In this document: positions 46,771 to 55,495 of the stretch, one piece after another
Layout: each line of letters opens with the position of its first letter
Position numbering within the stretch: position 1 is the first letter of the stretch
Assembly: GCA_965183835.1 (NCBI GenBank)
Contig: CBCYME010000008.1
Coordinates: forward strand, 1-64,000
Reading direction: 5' to 3'
DNA: 64,000 nt
Source: OMPR01 sp965183835
GTDB lineage: Bacteria > Pseudomonadota > Alphaproteobacteria > Rhodobacterales > Rhodobacteraceae
Notes under the pieces: model-generated
Database searches by the model: none
What the model was told of the DNA's origin: nothing
Seen by the model: the letters and a program-made list of their open reading frames with translations, nothing else
Translations under genes and position numbers: made by a program

Positions 46771-48992
46771 ATGGCCGATAAATCAAACTCCGACATATTG
46801 TATACCATTGTAGACGAAGCGCCCGAACTGGCGAGCGCGTCGCTGTTGCCGATCATTCGGACCTTTGCCAAGGCCGCTGATATCAACGTTGGCACCAAGG
46901 ATATCTCACTGGCCGCACGAATCATTTCCACCTTTCCCGAGTCGCTGACCGACGCACAGCGTCAGGCAAACGATTTGGCTGAATTGGGTGAATTGGTGAA
47001 AACGCCTGCCGCCAACGTCATCAAGCTGCCCAACATCTCGGCATCCGTTCCACAGTTGGTTGCAGCCGTAACCGAACTGCAGGGTCAGGGCTATGCACTG
47101 CCCGACTACCCCGAAGAGCCCGGCACCGACGCAGAAAAAGCGATCCGCGCCCGCTATGATGGGATCAAAGGTTCTGCTGTGAACCCGGTTCTGCGCGAAG
47201 GCAACTCGGACCGCCGTTCGGCCAAAGCTGTAAAGAACTACGCTCAGAACAACCCGCATTCGATGGGAAAATGGGAAATCGGACAGCAAGACCAAAGTGT
47301 CAGCTCGATGCCGGGCAATGATTTCTACGCAAACGAAGAAATCGGCGACAATCACAGCTGCGCAGGCAGGTGATGCAAAGATCGAATTCGTTGGCAAAGA
47401 CGGCGCTGTCACCGTTCTGAAAGACGGCTGGACCTTGGAAGAAGGCACCAGTCGCGGACGCAACATTCATGTCGGCCAAAGCGCTGGGCGCGTTCCTTGG
47501 CCGAAGCCATCGACAGACACCAAAAAAGACGGCACCATGTTCTCGCTGCACATGAAAGCAACCATGATGAAGGTTTCGGACCCGATCATCTTTGGCCACG
47601 CTGTCAAAGCATGGCTTGGCGCCTGTGTTCGAAAAATTCGGTGCCGAGCTGGACGCTTTGGGCGTGAACCCGAATTCTGGCATGGGTGACCTGCTGGACC
47701 GTGTTGCGGGCAACGCTGACATCATGGCCGCGATTGACGCTGTGACTGCGGATCGCCCCGGCATGTATATGGTCGACAGCGACAAAGGCATCACCAACCT
47801 GCACGTGCCATCAGATGTGATCATCGACGCATCGATGCCTGCAGTTATTCGTGCTGGTGGTAAAGGCTGGGATGCAGCTGGCAACAAGGGTGACACCAAC
47901 TGTGTGATCCCTGATCGCTGCTATGCAACCATCTATGATGAATCCATCAACTTCTTCAAAGCAAACGGCGCGCTGGATGTGACCACTGCCGGTTCCGTAG
48001 CGAACGTTGGTCTGATGGCGCAAAAAGCCGAAGAATATGGCTCGCACCCAACCACGTTTGAAGCATCTGCAGATGGCACCATCCGCATCGTTCTGGCCAA
48101 TGGCGACACCCTGCACAGCCATGACGTAGAAGCTGGCGATATCTGGCGGTCTTGCACAGCCAAAAAGGCGCCCATCGAGAACTGGATCGAACTGGCGATG
48201 GATCGTCAGCGTTTGACCGGCTCCGAGGCGATTTTCTGGCTCGACGCGAACCGCGCCCACGATGCGCAGCTGATCGAATATGTTGAACCCGCGCTGGAAG
48301 CCGCAGGCGTGTCTGACAAATTCCAGATCATGGCCCCACGCGAAGCAACTGCGCAGTCGTTGAAAACCATCACAGCCGGGAACGACAGCATTGCCATCAC
48401 CGGCAACGTTCTGCGCGACTACCTGACCGATCTGTTCCCAATTCTGGAACTGGGCACATCGGCCAAGATGTTGTCGATCGTCAAGCTGATGCAGGGCGGT
48501 GGTCTGTTTGAAACCGGCGCTGGCGGCTCCGCACCCAAGCATGTTCAGCAGTTGGTCGAAGAAAACCACCTGCGTTGGGACTCGATGGGTGAATTCTGCG
48601 CCTTGGGTGAATCGCTGAACTTCCTCGCGGATGCACAGGGCAATGCCAAGGCGGGTGTTCTGGGTGTCGCAGCCGAGGCCGCGACCCAAGGCATTCTGGA
48701 TCACAACCGCTCGCCATCGCGCAAAGTGGGTGAGCCCGACAACCGCGACAGCCACTACTGGTTCGCACGCTACTGGGCCGAAGCACTGGCAGCTCAGTCC
48801 GACGATGCAGATCTGGCAGCGCATTTCGCACCAATGGCCAAAGCACTGGCAGATGGCGAAGCCGCGATCTTGGCTGAGCTGGCGGCGGCACAGGGCAAAC
48901 CTGCGGATCTGGGTGGATATTTCCACACCGATCCTGCCAAAGCAGCGATTGTCATGCGCCCAAGCGCAACTCTGAATGCAATCATCGGCTAA
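46771..48992 (+). pseudogene. icd: Monomeric NADP-dependent isocitrate dehydrogenase, with clustered insertions as sequenced
   Basis: The start at 46771 (MADKSNSDILYTIVDEAPEL) and the C-terminal frame from about 47616 (LAPVFEKFGAELDALGVNPN) are clear parts of the large monomeric Icd. Between 47275 and 47616 the frame changes repeatedly. Familiar pieces (DSKTKVS, SATITAAQAGDAKIEFVG, DATFMSAKALGAF, TMFSLHMKATMMKVSDPIIFG) lie in different frames. About seven single- or double-base insertions restore a product of about 737 residues, the family norm. Flanking parts look intact. The enzyme makes 2-oxoglutarate and NADPH in the TCA cycle. Because the gene should be useful, a local sequencing problem is likely, though real decay is not excluded. 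Confidence 0.85.
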
Positions 48993-49031
48993 GCTGTTCG
49001 ATTGAGAAAAAGAAAAGGCGCCCGAGAAATT

Positions 49032-49062
49032 CTGCTGCATTCCAGACTCTGGGATGCGGCAG
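49032..49062 (+). terminator. Possible terminator hairpin after icd
   Basis: CTGCTGCATTCCAGA and TGGGATGCGGCAG can pair with a few G-U pairs, leaving a CTC loop. A T-rich stretch follows within about 20 bases (CAAATTTTCTTTTC). The site lies about 40 bases after the icd stop. The pairing is imperfect, so confidence is low. Confidence 0.4.
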
Positions 49063-49182
49063 GGGTCGTGCAAATTTTCTTTTCTTCGTCCGTGCGCAGG
49101 ATGAATGCTTGCAATCCGGTAGCCCTTGCCGGTGAACTGAGCGCGGCTTCATTGAGCAACGCTCAGCTTTGAGATCTCTTGC

Positions 49183-49210
49183 GGGATTGTTCCATTATTT
49201 GGGTAAGGCG
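49183..49210 (+). repeat. Left terminal inverted repeat of the IS-like shell
   Basis: The 28-base sequence containing CATTATTTGGG is matched on the opposite strand at 50002-50029, with six differences. It starts GGGATTGTT, like the ends of some IS6 elements. Confidence 0.6.
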
Positions 49211-49345
49211 TTCGCGGCCTTTGCATTCCGCTGCGCCGTCAGGCGAATGTCGATCACCCGCCGTAGGTGTCGACTGGGCGCCACAAGAATCGCCAGTTTC
49301 CGCCGACGCGGGTGTATGTTTCATCCACGTGCCAGTAGATTACCG
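49211..49345 (-). pseudogene. Fragment of an IS6-family transposase (DDE region)
   Basis: Read on the minus strand it gives YWHVDETYTRVGGNWRFLWR, then PVDTYG. After one missing base it continues VIDIRLTAQRNAKAAN. The WHVDET...W(R)FLWRxVD pattern surrounds the first catalytic Asp of IS6-family transposases. Everything before and after is missing or unrelated, and the frame is broken, so this is a dead remnant. It lies next to the cargo gene and within the inverted repeats of the shell. Confidence 0.65.
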
Positions 49346-49348
49346 GCC

Positions 49349-49906
49349 ATGATGTTCCAATTTTCTATGCTCATCCTGGTTTTCCTAATTTCACTAGGAT
49401 ACCAACCTTCCGCCGCCGAAACGGCTTATGACTTTCACTGGACGGTAAGGCATAAGCCCAATCCTGATAAGCCAGGGAAGAAAATCGGTAATTTCACCAT
49501 CAGTAAGGTATGGGTTAACAATTGCTTGTTGACATCAGAGCGCACGAGATACCGAAATCCTGTAAGATCGTTCTTGATACGAAAAACTAAGATCGAAGTG
49601 AATTTAACGAGTGTAGGAAGAACCAGATTCACTAATCTTAATGAGGACGAAAATCAAAAATTAAAAACGACACATTATGCGGATATTATGACGTTGTCTG
49701 GAAAGAAAGTTAGCAAGCTTAGTAGGATTGAAGACCTACGCGGGAGTAAAACTCTGAGTTTTCAGGACCCAAATATCCCACCAGATCTGTATCCACTTGG
49801 CCCAAATGTTACTATCAGCCTTCCCTACGGGCTGAGCAATGATGTTTATCTAGAGCTGTCAAATCACATAGCTAAAAACTGCCAATATCGAGAGGTTGAT
49901 GCATAA
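49349..49906 (+). CDS. Small secreted protein of unknown function, AT-rich
   Basis: The start at 49349 (MMFQFSMLILVFLISLGYQP) gives 185 residues with a signal peptide; cleavage is likely after SAA near residue 24. The mature part is basic and beta-like. It has a KKIGNFTISKVWVNNCLL stretch and two cysteines that could bond. The codon use is markedly more AT-rich than its neighbours, and it lies inside a decayed IS6-like shell, so it was probably acquired. An upstream in-frame start would extend into the transposase remnant and is not favoured. No family is recognised. Confidence 0.55.
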   Translation: MMFQFSMLILVFLISLGYQPSAAETAYDFHWTVRHKPNPDKPGKKIGNFTISKVWVNNCLLTSERTRYRNPVRSFLIRKTKIEVNLTSVGRTRFTNLNEDENQKLKTTHYADIMTLSGKKVSKLSRIEDLRGSKTLSFQDPNIPPDLYPLGPNVTISLPYGLSNDVYLELSNHIAKNCQYREVDA

Positions 49907-50001
49907 TTGGGAAGTGTTTCGTTCGGTCATAGTAAGGATCCCTCAGCTGTTGCTGACTTTGATCGTGCCGGATGACTCAATGCACTGCCCTGACCTCGCG
50001 C

Positions 50002-50029
50002 TGCCTTTCCCAAATAATGCAACAAACAT
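50002..50029 (-). repeat. Right terminal inverted repeat of the IS-like shell
   Basis: Read on the minus strand, ATGTTTGTTGCATTATTTGG and the following bases match the left repeat at 49183-49210, with six mismatches in 28. The TGTTGCA segment is typical of IS6-family ends. Confidence 0.6.
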
Positions 50030-50035
50030 ATAAGC

Positions 50036-52392
50036 TTAGGATTTCTTAAAGGCATCCATCAAAGCGGCCCCCAAGGCCCCGCCGCTGTCTTTGGGGTTGG
50101 GTTTGGGGCTGGCGCGCATCGGCCCTTTGGACCCGCCACGACCGCCTTTGCCCTGGCCACCTTTGCCTTGACCGCCACCTTTGCGCGGACCAGCGTCACG
50201 GGCATTGCGATCTTCGCGTGCCGACGCCCCACCATCCTTGCGCATGCTCATCGCGATCCGTTTGCGGGGCACATCGACCTCGGTGATGGTGACTTTGACC
50301 ACCTGACCGGCCTTCACCACCTCATGCGGGTCTTTGACAAACCGGTCCGCCAGCTGGCTGACGTGAACCAGACCATCCTGATGCACCCCAACGTCAACAA
50401 AGGCACCAAAGGCCGCAACGTTAGTCACGGTCCCTTCCAGAACCATGCCGGGTTTCAGGTCTTTGATATCCTCAACCCCATCGGCAAAGCTGGCGGTAAC
50501 AAAGCTGGGGCGCGGATCGCGACCGGGTTTTTCTAGTTCCGCAAAGATATCGCGTACGGTCGGCAGACCAAAGGTTTCATCAACAAACTGCTCGGCGCGC
50601 AGAGATTTCAGCGCCCCCTCGTCACCCATAATCTGGCGGATATCGCGCCCACAGGCGCTGACGATTTTGCGTGCGACGTTGTACGCCTCGGGGTGGACGG
50701 ATGAGGCATCCAGCGGTTCTTTGCCATCGCGGATCCGCAAGAACCCAGCACATTGTTCATAGGCGCGCGGCCCCAAACGGGCGACTTTCAACAACTCACG
50801 CCGGGACTTGAACGCCCCGTTTGCGTCGCGGTGATTGACGATGGAATCTGCCAATCCAGGGCCAAGCCCCGAGACATGCGCCAACAGCGGGGCCGAGGCC
50901 ATGTTCAGATCCACACCAACCGCATTCACCACATCTTCGATCACCGCCTCTAGTGATTTGCCGAGACGGTGCTGATCAACGTCATGCTGATACTGACCAA
51001 CGCCAATCGACTTTGGCTCGATTTTAACCAGTTCCGCCAACGGATCCTGTAACCGGCGCGCAATCGAAACCGCCCCGCGCAATGAGACGTCCAGATCGGG
51101 GAATTCACGCGCGGCCAGTTCAGATGCCGAATAGACCGAGGCCCCGGCCTCGGACACCACCACTTTGGTTGGCGTTTTGACGGAGTTGGGGAGCAGCTTC
51201 AGAGTATCCGCAACCAACCGCTCGGTTTCGCGACTGCCGGTTCCGTTGCCAATCGCGATCAGGTCAACGCCATGCTGAGTGATCATCCGCAGGATCGACG
51301 CCTCGGACCCGCGCACATCGTTTTTGGGTTGGAACGGATAGATTGTGTCGGTCGCCAACAGCTTTCCGGTGGCGTCCACGATGGCCACTTTGACCCCGGT
51401 GCGAATGCCGGGATCCAAACCCAACGTGGCACGCGGCCCAGCCGGCGCGGCAAACAACAAGTCCTTGAGATTGCGCGCAAACACATTGATCGCCTCGTCC
51501 TGAGACCGGGCCCGCAGATCGGCCATCAATTCGACCATCATCGACAGGCTCAACTTAACCCGCCACGTCCAGCCCGCAACTTTGCGCAACCACAAATCGC
51601 CGGGACCCGTACCACGGGTATGCAGATGGCTGGCAACCAATCCTTCGGCGCGATCCTTGCCTGTCTCTGGGTCCGGCGCGATGTCGAGTGTCACAACGCC
51701 CTCTTTTGACGCGCGCAACATCGCTAAGGCCCGGTGCGAGGGTACTTTGGACCACAATTCCTGATGGTCGAAGTAATCCGAGAATTTAGCGCCACTTTGT
51801 TCCTGGCCCGCAATCACTTTAGAGGTTAAAAGCGCCTCGCGTTGCATGAACGACCGCAGTTCCCCCAGCAGACCGGCATTTTCGGTCAGCTTTTCGGTGA
51901 TGATATCGCGAGCCCCATTCAGCGCGTCTTTGGTGGTGGCGACGGCCCCTGTCACATAGGCGGTTGCCAGTGTCTCAGGGTCTGCCATGCGATCCGCAAG
52001 AATGGCATCTGCCAACGGTTCCAACCCATTTTCCGCGCAATCATTGCTTTGGTCCGGCGCTTGGGTTTGTAGGGCAGATAAATATCTTCGAGCTGTGCCT
52101 TGGTGTCGGCCTTGGCAATGGATTTGCTCAGATCATCGGTCAGTTTGCCCTGATCCTTGATCGACCCCAGAATGGTTTGGCGGCGCGCCTCCAGTTCGCG
52201 CAGATACACTAAGCGATCCGAAAGAGTGCGCAGTTGTGTGTCATCCAGCCCGCCAGTCGCCTCTTTCCGGTACCGGGCCACAAAGGGAACGGTTGACCCT
52301 TCATCCAACAATTTGACCGCAGCGCCAACCTGATCGGGGCGAGCGTTGATTTCAGTGGCGATCGTGCGTGCAATGCGGTTGGCAGTGTCCAA
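50036..52392 (-). pseudogene. tex: Tex-family S1 RNA-binding protein, frameshifted as sequenced
   Basis: The N-terminal frame, from a likely TTG start at 52392 (AAAAGGA upstream), encodes TANRIARTIATEINARPDQV and the Tex helical region through KAMIAR. It then breaks near 52031-52036. The following frame continues ENGLEPLADAILADRMADPE to a YqgF-like RNase H fold (LGLDPGIRTGVKVAIVDATG), a helix-hairpin-helix part (HVSGLGPGLADSIVNHRD) and a C-terminal S1 domain (GMVLEGTVTNVAAFGAFVDV) with a Gly/Lys-rich tail. One missing G would restore about 785 residues, the normal size. Tex proteins bind RNA and affect transcription and stress fitness. Confidence 0.85.
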
Positions 52393-52600
52393 GGCGGCGT
52401 CCTTTTGGCGGCAAGTGGGATATCCTGTGTAACGCTGCTTGGACCAAGAGGCCAATTGTTTCAGGGGTGATTTTTGGGCCGCGCAGGGGACGTAAGCGGA
52501 AAACCGATGGATAACCCAACCTCACAGGATCCTGTGTTGCCGTGGCCTCAAATAGAGGGGATAACCGGATCAGGCGAACATTGGCTTTGGATTATTTGTG

Positions 52601-53398
52601 ATGCGTATTTTAGTGTGTGCGGTGTTGGCTTTGGCCGTGGTTTCCAGTTGTGGGCGGTCACGCGCGCCAGAGCCGGAACCGGTTGCGGCCGTTCCAACCT
52701 ATGTTCCTGATAGCGTCATCCAATACCCCAAATTCGGGGACAGCGATCCCCACCCATGGGAGGGGCGGACACCCTATTCTTACCCCGTTCATGGGATCGA
52801 CGTGTCCCGCTGGCAAGGCGATATTGATTGGCGCACGGCCCGCGCGGCGGGGGTTTCCTTTGCCTTTATCAAAGCCACCGAAGGCGGTGATTTCCTGGAC
52901 CCTATGTTCAAAACACACCTAAGCGGCGCCAAACGTGCCGGAATGCGGTACGGGGCATATCACTATTATTACTTCTGCCGCCCGGCCGAGGAACAAGCCC
53001 GCTGGTTTATTAAGAATGTTCCACGCGATGATCGGGCCCTGCCGCATGTTTTGGATATGGAATGGACCCCGCATTCCAAAACCTGCACGCTGCGCCCGGA
53101 CGGGGCCACCGTGCGCGCCGAAGCCAAGAAGTTTCTGAGCATTCTGGAAAAGCATTACGGGCGTCGCCCGGTGGTTTATTCCACGGTGGACTTTTACAAA
53201 GACACTGGCATTGGCAAGCTGAAGGGCACCGATTTCTGGTTGCGATCAGTCGCCGCGCACCCGCGCAAAACCTATCCAAGGTCGGTTTGGGCGTTCTGGC
53301 AATACACCGGCACGGGTATTGTCCCAGGCATCACAGGGCCTGTCGATATCAATGTGTTCCGTGGCTCGCCCGAGACATGGGCGCGGTGGGCGCAGTAG
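52601..53398 (+). CDS. GH25 (lysozyme-like) lipoprotein
   Basis: The start at 52601 (MRILVCAVLALAVVSSCGRS) follows a GTG option 3 bases earlier. The signal peptide ends in a lipobox Cys (VVSSC). The mature part has the GH25 motifs HGIDVSRWQGDIDW, FAFIKATEGGDF, YHYYYFCR, VLDMEW and WAFWQYTGTG. The DxE pair in LDMEW is the expected catalytic site. It should cut or remodel peptidoglycan at the outer-membrane or periplasmic side. It is followed by the nested repeat and gntR. Confidence 0.87.
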   Translation: MRILVCAVLALAVVSSCGRSRAPEPEPVAAVPTYVPDSVIQYPKFGDSDPHPWEGRTPYSYPVHGIDVSRWQGDIDWRTARAAGVSFAFIKATEGGDFLDPMFKTHLSGAKRAGMRYGAYHYYYFCRPAEEQARWFIKNVPRDDRALPHVLDMEWTPHSKTCTLRPDGATVRAEAKKFLSILEKHYGRRPVVYSTVDFYKDTGIGKLKGTDFWLRSVAAHPRKTYPRSVWAFWQYTGTGIVPGITGPVDINVFRGSPETWARWAQ

Positions 53399-53402
53399 GC
53401 CT

Positions 53403-53472
53403 GAAACCCTAAGAATGCATGAAAAATCAGTGCAAACAGGTCGTAGAGACTTGTTTGCATACGTAGGGTTTC
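53403..53472. repeat. Nested inverted repeats before the gntR gene
   Basis: An outer pair, GAAACCCTA (53403-53411) and TAGGGTTTC (53464-53472), encloses an inner pair, TGCAAACAGGTC (53431-53442) and GACTTGTTTGCA (53448-53459), with one mismatch. The block ends 12 bases before the gntR start at 53485 and follows the GH25 stop. It could be an operator, or a leader that hides the start site. Confidence 0.6.
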
Positions 53473-53484
53473 GTATCAAAACTC

Positions 53485-54096
53485 ATGTCGCAAAATGCCA
53501 AATCCACCATTTCGGATCAGATAACCCAAAGCCTGACAGATCAGATTGTGCGCGGTGATCTGGCTGCGGATGAAAAGCTGCGTCAGGACCATATCGCGAC
53601 GGCGTTCAAGACCAGCCACGTTCCGGTGCGAGAGGCTCTATTGCGGCTCGAGGCCAAGGGGCTGGCTGTCAGCCTGCCGCGTCGTGGCACCCGCGTGGCC
53701 CCGTTTGACCCCGCCAACATGCGCGAAATTCGCGAGATGCGATTGGCCTTGGAACCCGTTGCGTTAAGCCACTCTATTGCTCACATGTCGCCCGTGCAAA
53801 AACAACAAGCGGAACTGGCGCGACTGGCCTGTGACGAGGCAACCGATCTGGCCACATGGGAACATGAAAACCGTCGGTTTCACATGGCTATTCTGGCAGG
53901 CTGTGACATGCCCAGAATGCTAGCCGAAATTGCTGATCTGCAAACGCTTGCGGCGCGTCATCTTTTGGCAACATACAGCAGCCGGTGGGAGGCGCGCGCC
54001 GATCGGGATCATCGCGCGATCATGGCGGCGATAACGCGTCGTGATGTAGAAACCGCCGTGTCTGTGCTGCGTAAACACCTGTCCCGCTTGGGTTAA
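53485..54096 (+). CDS. GntR-family regulator (FadR type), possible BioR
   Basis: The 203-residue protein has a GntR winged helix (about 10-70: DQIVRGDLAADEKLRQDHIA, HVPVREALLRLEAKG) and an FCD-type helical C-terminal domain with metal-like His residues. BioR, the GntR biotin repressor of alphaproteobacteria, is often placed near bio genes. This gene lies tail to tail with bioC (4-base overlap), and two TTATAGATAA boxes precede bioB. No BioR box is seen before the gene itself. The BioR assignment is inference. Confidence 0.75.
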   Translation: MSQNAKSTISDQITQSLTDQIVRGDLAADEKLRQDHIATAFKTSHVPVREALLRLEAKGLAVSLPRRGTRVAPFDPANMREIREMRLALEPVALSHSIAHMSPVQKQQAELARLACDEATDLATWEHENRRFHMAILAGCDMPRMLAEIADLQTLAARHLLATYSSRWEARADRDHRAIMAAITRRDVETAVSVLRKHLSRLG

Positions 54097-54875
54097 CCCC
54101 GTTTTCGGGCGACCAACCACACCGGCGCATAGGTCAACGAAACCGTGGATCCATCGCCAAACATTTCAGTATAACGATCTTCAAACTCGCTCAGCCGGGC
54201 ACGCGTCCATCTGCCTTTGGCCTTACCGTTCACGCCCGTCGCGCGCAGGTGGCGCAGCACGTCTCGCGGGCTGGCAAATCGCATGACGTCTTTGGTCTCG
54301 GCCAAGTGGTGTATGTCGATATCTCCGGGCAGCATTGCCTGCCAATCCGTCGGGGTGACATAACTCGGCGCAGCTGACCCCGACCCCAAGGTCGCCAGCT
54401 CAGGAAAATGGGCGGGGGTAAAGCTCGATAACGCCAGCCAGCCACCGGGGCGCAAGTGGTCGGTCAAACGGTGCATCAAACCGGAGAGGTCTTCGACCCA
54501 TTGCACGGTCGAGGCCGACGCGATCAAGTCAAGGTGCCGGGGCAACTCAACGTCTTGGATCGGCCCGGAGACAAAGTTCTGTGCCAAGGGGGCAGCAAGG
54601 GTCGCGCAGTCTGGAACCAAGTCATTCAAAAGCAGCGTTTCAATATTGAACGCATTGCACAGCTGTTGGGTCAGGTGCCCCGTACCACAGCCAAATTCCA
54701 GAACGTTTTCAAACGTATTCTGCGAATCGACCCGCAATTTTGCGATATGCAGATGATCCGAAAGGGTTAGGGCAATGCGCGCCTGAGCTTGGGCATGATC
54801 GTGATAGCTGGGCAAGCCGCGCGCAAAGCTAGTTTGGACGCGGGTCATATCTGTGAATGACTGCAGGTCTTTCAT
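54093..54875 (-). CDS. bioC: Malonyl-ACP O-methyltransferase
   Basis: This 260-residue SAM methyltransferase has the VLEFGCGTGHLTQQL motif and ASASTVQWVEDL, typical of BioC. It methylates malonyl-ACP to disguise it as a fatty-acid primer for pimelate synthesis. It is last in bioBFDAGC, with a 4-base overlap with bioG, and meets gntR tail to tail. Confidence 0.87.
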   Translation of the reverse strand: MKDLQSFTDMTRVQTSFARGLPSYHDHAQAQARIALTLSDHLHIAKLRVDSQNTFENVLEFGCGTGHLTQQLCNAFNIETLLLNDLVPDCATLAAPLAQNFVSGPIQDVELPRHLDLIASASTVQWVEDLSGLMHRLTDHLRPGGWLALSSFTPAHFPELATLGSGSAAPSYVTPTDWQAMLPGDIDIHHLAETKDVMRFASPRDVLRHLRATGVNGKAKGRWTRARLSEFEDRYTEMFGDGSTVSLTYAPVWLVARKRG

Positions 54876-55495
54876 GTCAGCACCTCAGCCCATGTTGACC
54901 AACGTTTAAACGGGACATGAGGGGCATTAATGTGTTGAACACGTTCAATTTGATCCGCCCAGGCGCGCTTTTGATTGGCCGCAAAAAAAATGCGATCTTG
55001 GGCGCTGATCCAAACACGATCAAATGACACATCGGGCGCGGCGCTCCGGGCCTGAACCGCGCGTAATTCTTGTTTGCGTGCTTGTACGTCGATTGGCGTG
55101 TCGCTTTGAGGCGCATTATAGCATCGCTCAAGAAAGACCTGAAATGCCTCATGGCTCAGCGTGTCGATTGTCCGCTGCATAACGACCGGCGCGATTCCGC
55201 AACGTTTGTCGATGGGGGCCAAAGTGCCGTTAATCGCGACCTTTCGGGTGAACGGATCTGGGCTGCCCCGTTGCCAGTGCCCATAGGCCGCCACCCCAAA
55301 CGAAAAGGCGACCAGCGTGACAGAGCGATAGGCGCTGATATCCGGCAACTTTTGGTTCAAGTCGCTGTAGTCGTCAGCCAATACAACGTCATATGGCCCG
55401 GTTAGGTGCGCAAACGGTGCAGGCCCCAACGCCCACCCACCAAAGACCACGATCAGATCGTCGGCCCCTGTGTGTTGCACCCAACGCCACTGCAT
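54872..55495 (-). CDS. bioG: Pimeloyl-ACP methyl ester esterase, BioG type
   Basis: The 207-residue protein fits the BioG (DUF452) family: DLIVVFGGWALGPAPFAHL near the start and VAFSFGVAAYGHW with the nucleophile Ser. It should free pimeloyl-ACP from the methyl ester that protects it during chain growth, replacing BioH. It lies between bioA and bioC with overlapping ends, and its position next to bioC supports the role. Confidence 0.85.
   Translation of the reverse strand: MQWRWVQHTGADDLIVVFGGWALGPAPFAHLTGPYDVVLADDYSDLNQKLPDISAYRSVTLVAFSFGVAAYGHWQRGSPDPFTRKVAINGTLAPIDKRCGIAPVVMQRTIDTLSHEAFQVFLERCYNAPQSDTPIDVQARKQELRAVQARSAAPDVSFDRVWISAQDRIFFAANQKRAWADQIERVQHINAPHVPFKRWSTWAEVLT

Larger units (their letters stand above)
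49183..50029 (-). mobile_element. Decayed IS6-family-like element shell around a cargo gene
   Basis: Imperfect terminal inverted repeats (49183-49210 and 50002-50029, 22 of 28 matching) bound an 847-base segment, close to a normal IS6 length. On the minus strand a possible transposase start (ATG at 49930, MTERNTSQ) lies about 70 bases inside the right end. A transposase fragment with WHVDETYTRVGGNWRFLW lies near the left end. The middle is taken up by an unrelated plus-strand gene. No flanking target duplication was found. Confidence 0.6.

Noticed and set aside
47811..49073. 420-residue open frame on the minus strand across the end of icd
   Set aside because: Antisense to the intact C-terminal part of isocitrate dehydrogenase and without family features.
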